A stretch of 64,000 nucleotides of DNA, from positions 13,293,243-13,357,242 of the forward strand of contig JAHCVI010000001.1 of the NCBI GenBank assembly GCA_019096155.1. Reading direction: 5' to 3'. The notes under the pieces are model-generated. The model made no database searches. It had not been told where the DNA came from and saw only the letters and a program-made list of their open reading frames with translations. The stretch's first letter is position 1; each line of letters starts with the position of its first letter. Shown here in pieces: positions 54,682 to 64,000 of this stretch. The position numbers and the translations under genes are program-made. The stretch is from Staphylotrichum longicolle. Lineage: Eukaryota; Ascomycota; Sordariomycetes; Sordariales; Chaetomiaceae.

Positions 54682-57362
54682 TCACATCCCCCGATCCCAT
54701 CCCCCTGCACGGCCCCAGGCCCACTCGGCACCGGCGCTCCCAACCGCCACGCAGGCGGGGTCGACACCATCCACATACCGCACCCCCCACTCTTCCCGCC
54801 CCGTCAGCAACGCCCTGCAGGCCTCCAGCCGGCGTACAAGGCGACATCGTCCCTGGCGCCCGCGGCTCTGACCTCGGCATCGAGCAGCTCCAGCACGCCG
54901 CGCCCGTCGGCGTCGCGCGCCGCCACGTTAGCGCGCCCGCCCGCAGCAGCCGACAGCGCGACCTTGCGCCCCAGCCGCGCCGCCATCAGCAGGGGCGTCT
55001 CGCCCCGCCCGTTGCGCGCTCCACGCCGCGTAGCCGCCCCGCCGGATCAGCGTCTCGAGGATGGTCTGCAGCGTCCGGGCCTTGCCGTCCTGCTCGTCGG
55101 GGATGTGCTGGATGAAGGCCATGAGCGGGTGTGGCCGCGGCGGGAATAATGGTGAGGGGAGACCGAGATGGAGGGGGAGAGGAGGGAGTTGAGATGGCGG
55201 AGGCGCGTCGGGAGCAGTATCTCTTCCTCTTGCGCTGCTGGCGGGATGGTGGCGGTGGAGGATGGCGTCGAGGTTGGGGGGGTTGACGAAGGCGGGAGTT
55301 CCGTGACGGAGGACGACAGTTCTCGTTTGAGGCGAGGGCGGGCTATGGGTGTGGTGTTCGTCGAGAGAGCGGTGGCGGTGCTGGCGGAGGAAGAGAATGA
55401 GGAGGAGGACGACGTTCGTGGGAGTCCGCTGCCTTGCACAAGCCGATCCATGGTGTCCTGGTCGAGGATCGCTTCGGCGAGGCAGTGTAGGCCGTTGCGG
55501 CCCTCGTCATCTTCGACGGCCGGGTTGGTGTACGCGGATTGGATTGTTTGCACGAGCCGGGCGTGATAGGCGAGAACGCAGCACCCGTCAGTTATGCAGG
55601 AGTGCGGGCGAGAGGCGGGACTGGCGCTCCCTGAGAGACCCGCGGCTGAGGGCCAGAAGCTACCGACGCGGCGGGGCGGAGTGTAAACGGTGTAATGACT
55701 TTGGTCGGCTGAATCGGACGGAGGGACCGGGTTGAACCCGAATGCATCTCGGCGCGCAGCTAAGGTATGGTCGAAGGAGGATGTAAGACTGGAGAGGGTT
55801 GCGGGATCTCGGATGAGTGAATGTGCGCGGTGGAAGAAGCTGCGGCCGTAAACGTCGGCTTGGTAAACAAGTTCCGGACATGAATCGTTGACAAGAGCCA
55901 AGAGTCGCCAGAGAAGCGCAGATGGATTTGCGACGTCCACAAACCATTCATAGTGGAGGACGTGCAAGAACGTCTGACCAGCAGTGTTTACGGCACTGAG
56001 ATCCCCGCCCTCTTGATTGCCAACCATGCAAAGAAGAACTTCGTGATATCCCTCCAAAGCAGCAAACAGATGTAGGGACGTATTTCCGAAGCCGTCGTGG
56101 AGGCTGGCAGCCCCTGGGACCGAGAAATGTGCCAGAACATGAAGCGCACGCCCGCTCAGTTCTCCCGTTGGCAACAGCCAGGAATTGTCGACGGCCGAGG
56201 TCTCCATGGCAATTGTGCACCAGCAGTTTTTCCCATGTTGTTGGCCTGGGAAATCAGCACAGCTTCGAGTATGAGCCGTTAGGAAGTCTCCCGGTAGCGC
56301 AAACCCAGGGTCCGGAAACGTCTCATAGACGCCAGTCCCGGAGGTGAAGTCGTGGAAGTACCCCGCATCGGTTGTCTCGTCGAACATGGTTGCTGATGTG
56401 GGTTGTCCAACAGACCGCTCTTCATCAGAAAAGTCGGAAATTGTGAACTCTCGGACGAGCGTGCACAGCTGGAGCGCATGGTGAGAGGAGCAATCAGATA
56501 GCCTTCGCTTAACCTCCTGGACCATTGCCGGAGATGTAGGGCTGGCTGGCTCCAATGGGGCGGTGACACTGTCTTGTCTTTGAGCTTCTGACGGTAGCTG
56601 AAAGTAACTTGGGTTGAAGAACTCGAGAGCCGCAGAAAAATCGTGGGCTGGGATATCGTCTGTCCGGATGGTCTGCGTGGCCGGGGAATCAACTTTGGAC
56701 CACGAAAAGAATTGAGGTTCCCTGTTTGATGACGGTCAGTAATGGTCTGGAAAAGGGACCATTGGGGGATCCATGTACCTCTCTCGGGCCGTGATGTGGG
56801 GGGTCCGCGTGGTACCGGCTCGTCAACCTGCCCCACTCCGTCGCGTCGGAGACATGATAAGGTTTTGGATACGTCGATCCATCTCAATTCGTGACTTAGG
56901 CCGAAGGTAGCGTGGATCATTGTCGAGCATCTTGTTGATGGCCTTCTGCGCCGAGTTCTTTCTGGTACATGACTGTGTCAGTCGAATAGCTTTCCCCCCA
57001 ATCCTGGGATTGCCGTACCTCGGACGAAAACTATCGTTCTCGAGCACCTTGATGATCTTCTCAATGGACAGCATCGAGTAAAGATAGAGGCGTGCCAGCT
57101 TCCGGGACCGAGAAGCAGTCCATTGTCGTGGCCGTCCGATCATGGGAGCCGGCGAGATGGGTTCGGCGGTGGCGGATGCAGGAGACGAGGCGAGGTCGAC
57201 GTCGCTTGGATTCGAGACGGCATTGTTGGGAAAGTGGTGGCAATGGAACGGCACTGGGCCATCACGAAAGTCGTCGCTGCCGAGGCGCGCTCCACAGAAC
57301 TTAGAGACGGGCTCGCCTCTGTACGGTGCTGGCCAGGACCGAGGGGAATGGTTGTCAAACAT
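54682..57362 (-). pseudogene. Clr5-domain ankyrin protein, frameshifted 3' end
   Basis: The ATG at 57362 opens exon 1 (57362..57019), and exon 2 begins at 56961 with consistent phase. Together they encode a Clr5-type domain: RPRQWTASRSRKLARLYLY, IEKIIKVLEND, KNSAQKAINKMLDNDPRYLRPKSR. The junction to the main exon (from about 56721) is less sure; a donor at 56853 keeps phase. The main exon carries ankyrin-like repeats (GFGNTSLHLFAALEGYHEVLL, AGQTFLHVLHYEW, EGRNGLHCLAEAIL). Near the 3' end the ankyrin pattern continues only by changing frame three times, at about 55145, at 55023 and near 54826-54833: LMAFIQHIPDEQDGKARTLQ, then NGRGETPLLMAARLGRK, then ACRALLTGREEWGVRYVDG. The frame of the first part stops at 55047. 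Each shift is one base, so this is a decaying gene or poor sequence. The function is unknown. Confidence 0.6.
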
Positions 57363-58233
57363 GATGTGAAAGCTCAAAGTCGTATCGCAAAAGAGTTCCC
57401 CCGCTCCTGTCCGTGGATGTACCGTCCTGCAGCCCTGATTCTCATCAAACGACAAACATGCAGAAAGGCTGAGGACCCGTGCAATATGTGCATGTGCAGA
57501 ACATCAGCTCATATCCCTGGACATGTGCCTGAGAAGCTCAGCTTGACCTGGAAGAGGTATAGGCGGGGCCAGCTTTGGAGCGTATGTTGCTTGTTGTCTT
57601 GTTGTTGTTGAGGTTCGCAGGAGTTCCCTGTTGCAGCGCTGTTTGACTGACTTGACTTCTGCATTACCAGACAAAGCTGCAAGGAGGCGAGTGCTTTGGT
57701 GAAAATGAAGATGAACGTGACATGCATGGAGACTCGGAATCAGTAGAAAGCAGAACCATTTAATGCTCTCGAGAGCCATGGGCGCCACCAAGGAGACTTT
57801 CTGGCTCCGTAGGCAACCCCTTACATGTATCGATCAGCAGCCTGTCGAGATTCTCTCCGCCTGAAGTGAGCATCAAAAGGATTGTACTACGCCATGGCTC
57901 GTTACCCTAGCGGTTCCCGGAATTCAAGGGATGGACCAAGAGTCCGTGGGTAGTTCCCAGTCCGCAAGAAAGACGCGGCACGCCTAGGCCGGACCTGGGT
58001 TCCAATCCATAAGGTACGGGGACTCGGACACGCCGACGTTCGCCATATTAAACGACTCAACATCTTGGAATCTTTGTCCCGGATTTCGTGGATGTTGAAG
58101 TCGGTGCGACAACAGACACGGCGCAGTCTCATTCGTGGTTGATCCCAGGTCACGCAGGCGGTCCCTTGCTTCACACATGCAGCACTTGGAGGAGTTGGGT
58201 CTTGTTCTCGAATGGCATGATGCAGTCGAGCCG

Positions 58234-58264
58234 CGCTAGAATCACGCTAGAATCACGCTAGAAG
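58234..58264. repeat. 11-bp periodic CGCTAGAAN3 repeat, 2-3 units
   Basis: CGCTAGAATCA occurs twice in a row, then CGCTAGAAG, at 11-bp spacing. The core and period match those at 44757-44786. Confidence 0.8.
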
Positions 58265-59652
58265 CTTTGGTTCTCGGGTGTCACCCCAAGCTGATGATGC
58301 CCGAGCTCGCCGTGAAGACCGACTTCACTGCCTTGTTTACCCCGCACCTTGCCCCGCATCTGCTCAACGGTACCTACCCCGCACCTGAAGCAAAGAATTC
58401 TTTCGCGAAAATCCCTGGCTTTGTGTTGGCTGAGGCATCTCAGGACATGCACAACCAAGATCTCATGCACGCCTTCCCTCTTGGGTAACACGCCCGGCGG
58501 TCCATACACCCAGTTCGGAAGGATCCGCCATCAAAGGCTAGGTGAGAACGGCAATGGCGCCCGGGCTGTCCTGTTCTGCGAGCTCCCTCCCCCACAGCTG
58601 ACGTGCCCAAGAGAGCTAAGCTCAGCTAAGGTGGGTCCACGGTTGGGATCGCCTCAACGTCGCTTAGCAACATGAGAAGCATCGTGGGGCCACGGGACTC
58701 CCGATGCACGTAGATGGAGAACAGGCAGGAGGGGCGTGCTCGAACGGAACAGGGGAGAATGACGAGCAAGGCATGGGGCCTTGGTCAGCCGCACTCCGAA
58801 TGCTGCAAGACACACCGGTGTTGATGAGTCCGGCGTCGGCCTGGAACTCCTATCTCCGCGTGGTCTTCGACCTCCGCCATGGATGAACATGGATCCTGTA
58901 TTTTGGTATCTCAACGCAGCGCCGTGGCGCCAAGGGGAATGCTTCCAGAGCAGCCTCTCGGCAACGCCGAGTGTTATTGAAGTGCCAGTCCGGAGTTCGG
59001 TCTCTTTGAGGGAGCCCGTAGATGCGGCCTCCTTGGTCAGGACAGCAGAGCACAGTTACATGTCGCCCAACTTGCCAGAGTCTGTGTGGGAGCCATGGCC
59101 CATCTGTTTGTCAACGTTGGCCAGGGCACCGTGCCACCTTCTAGGGTGTTCCTATTTTCCAACGGAAGCTACCTCATCAAAGGAAGGTTGGGTCAGCTTG
59201 ACTGGCCGTGGCCTTGGCTAGATGCCTTCTCTACCCCGCTTTGACTTTGATGCTGAAGTCCACCAGCCTTTAATACCATACACCTAGGGGTGGTTATAGT
59301 GCCAACAGCGTCTCATACCCTAATTAAGCCCTGGTTTACTCAACTTTGGCCTGTTAGTTTCAAATTGGGTTACCCTAAGGCTGGTTCTGTGTCCAGGCGG
59401 TGATGTCTGGTGTTCATCGCCTTGGATGCCAAGTAAGGACTTCCGCCTGTCACTTTCGTCGTCTCCGTCAGAGAGCGTCCTTGGACTCTCTGCTTGTGGC
59501 GTCAGACCCAGGTGTTTCCTTATCTCTTCAGTCGGCGCTTGTGTAGCCAACATAGCCATCGGCACAAACATCGAGCGGTGGCGACGCGGTCCAGCGATAC
59601 GCTTATTCTGACGCCCGGGCTGTGCCGGTCCCGCTCAAAATACAACACCAAA

Positions 59653-59712
59653 CCCCCCCCCCCCCAAAAAAAACAAAAAAAAACAAAAAAAAACAAAAAA
59701 CAAAAAAAAAAT
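59653..59712. repeat. poly-C then poly-A/C homopolymer tract
   Basis: A run of about 13 C is followed by about 45 bases of A runs broken by single C. This is simple sequence, prone to length error. Confidence 0.85.
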
Positions 59713-60445
59713 AACAATCAGAGCCGGCCCACTATTTACCAACTCCAGGCTTGGCCTCGACGACTCGACGCCGATGATCAAGAGATGAGTGGCGCGCCAG
59801 TCTCAATTTCTGGAAGGGAGGTGTAAAAAGGGGGCTCAACGGGCAGGTCTAGATGCGGCCCAAGTCAAACGCTCAGGCACCGGCTGGAGACACTCAACCA
59901 GTCCCAGGCGAGCCATGCGCTCCACTGAGTGTCTCTCTAAGAGGTACTGTACGTGGGGCAAGTTCCGCGTTCTTTCAGAATTCTGTGATCACTCCGTCTG
60001 CTGTGGAGCTACCCTTGGCGACATCTGGGCCCAGGAGCTCTTCAATGATCCGCAGATTTCGGCGCATGGCTCTACCATCCAGTCTCTAATGCGGCCTTGG
60101 GCTGTTAGGCTCAAATTCGGCTCCGGTTGGAACCGACTGTGGTGGCTTGTGGTTGGGGTATTACTACTGTATCGGCATTGCTGGGCCCGTAACAACGATC
60201 TCGAGCGGCCCGCCTGTTCCGACATAGAGACGGTGAATCATCACATGTTTCCTTTTCCATCCTAATAGAGGGTTCCAATATTTTTCTTTGCCATTCTCCT
60301 GTTCTTGACACTCGTCCCATGTCCCAGATAGGGTATTTTAGCCATTGAGCGGTCTGACTTGTGCATGCAGCCATGACAAGCAACATGTAAACCCAGCAGC
60401 TGCCAACGCCTGCGTACCGCGTTGCTTTCCTCTACGGACAAGGAA

Positions 60446-61325
60446 TCACACGCCAACAATCTCCGCCTTTCCATCTCTTTGCACTTCTCCTCCCTTTCCT
60501 CCCAACCCCTCAACCACCCCAGCCCCCGGCACCCCCAAACTCCAACTCCTCGGAAGTTCCATCCCCCACCTCCCCATCAACCCCCTCAGCTCCCCCTCCG
60601 TGCCAGGCACCACATTCACAAACACCCTCTCACACCCCACCCTCGGCTCAGAATGCACAGCCCCCTCCCTCCCCCCAACCCTGAAAAAACACCATTTCCC
60701 CTCCCAGGCTGCACCACCTCGCTTCCCCCTAACCCCACCGCCACCTCCTCCCTCACCACGTCCGCCGTGCGCCCGCACGCGGCGCACCGCACCGTCGTGC
60801 ACACGTGCTCCGTCCTGGCCCTCTCCTTGGCCCTGCGCAGCATCCTCCTCGCGCGGTCCCCCTCGGCCGCGAAGAGCGTGCCCGGCCCGAGCAGCGTCGC
60901 GCAGAGCTTCCACACCCCGCGCGCGGCGTCGGATTGGGCGGGGGCGAAGAAGTGGTCGTCGGTGTGCCAGCGCGGGGTGTCGAACTCGGGCGTCGGCAGC
61001 GAGGCGCGGAGGGTGAGCCAGTAGTGGTGGACGTGGCGGGCGCGGAGGAAGGCGTGGATGGCGTGGAGGAGGGGGAGGAGGTGCGGGAGGAGGGGGGATG
61101 ACGATGGAGAGCGTGAATTGTTTGAAGTGGGGAGGCGAAGGGGTGTGCGGACCAGGTGTCAAAGGTGGGTGGGAGGGTTGATGGCGAGGTTGGGGAGGAG
61201 GGAAGGGGGGAGAGAGGGCCGCAGTAGGTCCATGTGGAAGAGGTGCGGACGGTGAGGGAGGGCGGGTCGGGAGGACAGTTGGGTATGGGGAGGAACTGAA
61301 AATCGCGATTTGGCAGAGAGTGCAT
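60446..61325 (-). pseudogene. unknown conserved-looking protein, several frameshifts
   Basis: The ATG at 61325 opens with HSLPNRDFQFLPIPNCPPDPPSLT and a Pro/Ser-rich part. The reading continues sensibly only by changing frame: near 61121 to QFTLSIVIPP, near 61092-61097 (a G6 run) to LLPHLLPLLHAIHAFLRARHVHHYW, and near 60700-60712 to CFFRVGGREGAVHSEPRV, ending at 60446. The middle part has WKLCATLLGPGTLFAAEGDRARR and a Cys-pair CAACGRT that could bind metal. No single frame explains the coding signal, so the gene is broken or the sequence is wrong in these GC-rich runs. I do not recognise a family. Confidence 0.45.
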
Positions 61326-61865
61326 TATTGATGGGTCGTTGCGGGTTTGTTGTCGAAGTTGAGGTTGTGTTGTCAGTGGGCGACTCGATGACGCGTCGAG
61401 AGCGGTGTGTGTATCAGCGTGCCAATAGTGAATGAAGACTCTGTGAGTGCGGTGAACTAACGGGCCGTTGCTGATTTGAGACAGGATTCAGAGAAGAGGT
61501 CTGATGTTGCTGGCTCGCAGTTATTGCGGAAGTGATTTGAGGAAGTTTGCTGCGTTTCTGCTGTTGGTTGGAGATGGGACGTTGGCCATGTTTGTTAACG
61601 TTACCTGTCAGCGGCGATCATTCAGCCAAGATTCCGCGCCCCGCCAGACACCTCAGCCCTGCAGGGTTCAGCATCCTACCTTGACCGCAAGGCTGATGAG
61701 GAGCAGGACGTCCAGTTGGAAAAGGGGTGATTACATTGAGGGCAAAACTATCTTGGGTAGGATTCCCTCACATATGTCTTGAAGCCGTTTTCCATATACA
61801 ATCTTGCGCAATGACTGTGATCTGTCCTCGATCCACTGCAACACAACCGCTCTCGAGGTCCACCA
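61326..61865. other. intergenic, nothing recognised
   Basis: About 540 bp. Nothing recognised. Confidence 0.4.
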
Positions 61866-64000
61866 TCACCTCCCCGGAACAAGATGGATCTGCGAGCTCG
61901 GCTTCCGCGTCCTCTCTCCCAACTCAACGTCCCCCTCCCCAAACCCCCTCGCAATCAAAAACGGACTCGGACTCCCCGGAATGCCCTCACTATACGGACT
62001 CACCACCGCGCCTCCCTCCCCCTCATGACTCGCCCTACCCGCCCTCGCGGCATCCCCCCTCTGCCGCGCCAGCGCCCTCACATGCCCAGCCGCCCTCATC
62101 TTCTCCAAATTCTTCTCCCGCCTCAACACCTCGGCCTTCATCCCGCCCGTGACCTTGCCCTCCCTCTCCCTCAACCGATTCGCCTTCACCACCATCTCCC
62201 GCCCGACGACATACAGCCCCGTGCGCACGAGCACCCACGTCACGGCCGTGTTCCAGGCGAAGCTCACCGCGCTGCGCACCAGCACGACCGCGCTGTTCGT
62301 AAACACGCCCCGGGAAAAGGCAAACAGGAACGACGCGAGGATGATGCCCGCCGAGACGGGGAACATGAGGCGCAGCTCGGTCGCGAGCGGGAGCAGGCCC
62401 TCGTTGAGCTCGGCGGCGTTCATGCCAAAGACGGACGCGCAGAAGGAGAGCGGGAGGAAGATGATGGTGACGATGGTGAAGATCATGATGGACTGGCCTT
62501 GTTTGAGGGTGAGCTGGGCCTGCTTGACGGCCTCGCGGGCTTCGATGACGCCGGCTTGTTGTTGCTTGAGGGTGAGGAGGTCTTTGAGCTGGTGGGGGCC
62601 GGGGGGTTAGTTTCCGGGTTGGTCGGGGGGTTGGGAAGGGGGCGAAGAGGGGGTGGGAACGAACTGTGGCTGAGGTTTGTTGGGCGCTTTTGCACCAGGG
62701 CGCGAAGTTCCGAGATGCGCTCGTTGAGGTCGAGGAGGAGGTTGTCAGCTCGTGTGAGGGTGCGCTTGGCGTTTTGACGTTGCTGCTCTTCGTGCGGGCG
62801 GGCTGACTCGTCGGTGTAGGGGTTCTCGCCGTCCAGTGATGCGCCTAATGCGAGATCCCAGGCGGCGGAGGCCTGTGAGGTTGCGGGCCGTCTCGAGCGG
62901 ACGAGCGGTGTAAGGGCGCGACGGATGTGCTTGACGAAGCTCTCCATGACGGTCTGCTGCTGTTCTTTGATGCGCATCATGATGTGCAGCTCATCGAGGA
63001 TATCCTTGACCTCTTTGAGCAGCTCGCCCTCGGGGTTGATGTTCAGCAGGTGGTTTGAGTCGAGTGTCCGAAGAGACATAACGCTGCCGTCTGTAGTCGC
63101 GGCCGGCGAGGTGCGTGTAGATGAGGAACTGATCAAACGCTGCGGTCTGCTTGTAGGTCAGGTCACGGATGGCAGCGGTGAAGCGCGAAGAGCTCGACGA
63201 GGGCTGGCTGTGATTCTTCGTCCTGTCAAAGAACACTCGCGATGTCTCATCGACAATGATGAGAGCAAGGTCGTAGGCAGACGAGATGTCACCCGCCGGG
63301 CATATTGGAGGCGGGTGCGCAAGCTTTTGTGAACAGCCGAAGGGTCTGGTCGGTTCCTGCCCCAGCGTCGTGGAAGCTGGTGATGGGTTTCTTGGGGGTG
63401 TTAGCGCTTCAGGACGGGACGGGACGGCGTCGGAGTCGGCGATGGACTTACTCTCATCGAGAATCCACATCCACAACTGGTCCACCATGATGATTCGGGG
63501 CGTCTTCCGTATGTCTTCGTTGCACTGCGGACACGCCTCCATCCCAATACACTCATGCGCATGGGGCGTTGTCCCTCGGTACACCACCTGGTCTCTGTCC
63601 CTGGTACCCGTGTTTCTTAACGCACCATAGTAGGACTGGTCGAGGGTGCGTCTTGGTTGTAAGGGCGGTTCCGCATGCAGGTATTTCATCGTCAGCTGCT
63701 CCTCGATGTGCGAGTCCATGGCCTCAAGTAACGCCGCTGCGGCGCGGAAGACCTGGCCAAGGGCCTTTTTCTTGTCGACATTCACAAGCACGGGGGCCGC
63801 GGGCTGTGACACCCATGCGGGGGCGACTGTGTCCTGGGTCTCGGTGTGAGAAAATTGGTGTTTCGCCCGGTCAACCAGCTCCGAAATGGAAATCAAGTTT
63901 TGCTTGCTGGTTTCCTTGACAATTTCGGCAGAGCGTACGCGGCCCCGGTCCGTCTCCCAATGCAGATAGGGCATGAACAACACCATGTTCTTTGGGGCTG
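61866..64000 (-). CDS. CorA-type Mg2+ transporter-like protein, partial, frameshifted
   Basis: The gene runs off the right edge; the frame is open to 64000, with MPYLHWETD near the edge. The exons seen are 64000..63452, 63390..62665 and 62588..61866, with a GTAAGT donor after LWMWILDE. Features are helical: ILDELHIMMRIKEQQ, then a long coiled coil, LKDLLTLKQQQAG, and the C-terminal membrane hairpin with the CorA GMN motif (ASVFGMNAAEL), whose first span is IMIFTIVTIIFLPLSFC. In the middle exon the reading changes frame at about 63295 (before DISSAYDLALII), about 63115 (before TTDGSVMSL) and about 62680 (before QTSAT). Each is a single base. If real it is a pseudogene; if error, it is a normal membrane transporter of this fungal family. 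Confidence 0.7.

Larger units (their letters stand above)
57363..60445. other. long intergenic region, repeats only
   Basis: About 3.1 kb without a supported gene. It holds the CGCTAGAA repeat (58234-58264) and a poly-C/poly-A tract (about 59653-59712). A plus-strand frame at 58267-58488 is short and lacks a recognised domain. Confidence 0.5.

Noticed and set aside
58267..58488. Short plus-strand frame with protein-like composition
   Set aside because: No recognised domain and no splice partners; too little to call a gene.
1..64000. CRISPR arrays, rRNA genes, intact transposons
   Set aside because: No spaced repeat arrays, rRNA-like blocks, transposase/reverse transcriptase motifs or terminal repeats were seen.

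Overview
The window is nuclear DNA of a filamentous ascomycete (Pezizomycotina, most likely a Sordariomycete). The evidence is short GT-AG introns of about 50-80 bp with CTAAC/CTGAC branch points, HET (heterokaryon incompatibility) genes, a Zn2Cys6 regulator with the fungal middle homology region, a Clr5/ankyrin protein, and a gene inactivated by CAG-to-TAG changes typical of RIP (repeat-induced point mutation). Genes are called by joining exons by eye. Splice sites given to the base were checked for phase.

Layout. 1-12.2 kb: a HET protein cut by the left edge, an unknown basic/Ala-rich protein, a secreted serine beta-lactamase-like hydrolase, a possible Pol III element, an unknown spliced gene, and a 1453-aa HET protein whose HET core is split by a long insert. 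12.4-24.3 kb: a compact oxidative catabolism cluster. It holds a GMC long-chain alcohol oxidase ending in a peroxisomal ARL tripeptide, an alpha/beta-hydrolase esterase, a membrane SDR, a Baeyer-Villiger monooxygenase and a Zn2Cys6 regulator. The enzymes fit alcohol to ketone to ester to alcohol plus acid, i.e. subterminal oxidation. 25.3-31.4 kb: a proline-rich protein with a frameshift, an Avo2-like ankyrin protein, a 2EXR protein and a GPI-anchored secreted protein. 32.3-36.4 kb: an SGNH hydrolase destroyed by RIP and a secreted astacin-like (M12A) metalloprotease. 37.3-53.3 kb: hexokinase, a multi-pass membrane protein and a fructan-use locus (secreted GH32 enzyme, divergent MFS hexose transporter, and a giant protein with two GH32 domains). 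54.7-64 kb: a Clr5-ankyrin gene, an unknown gene and a CorA-type Mg2+ transporter running off the right edge, all three carrying single-base frameshifts.

How the genes may work together. The two notable units are the putative BVMO subterminal-oxidation cluster with its own regulator, and the fructan locus, where secreted GH32 enzymes would release fructose, the transporter import it and the nearby hexokinase phosphorylate it. The giant GH32 protein is unusual. Two near-identical beta-sandwich modules sit inside its first catalytic domain, and its second GH32 domain has Glu in place of the Asp nucleophile.

Limits. No database search was possible. Starts are uncertain for the M12A protease, the giant GH32 protein, the esterase and the gene at 6.1-7.2 kb. 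Repeated single-base frameshifts in otherwise conserved proteins may be real decay or sequence error.
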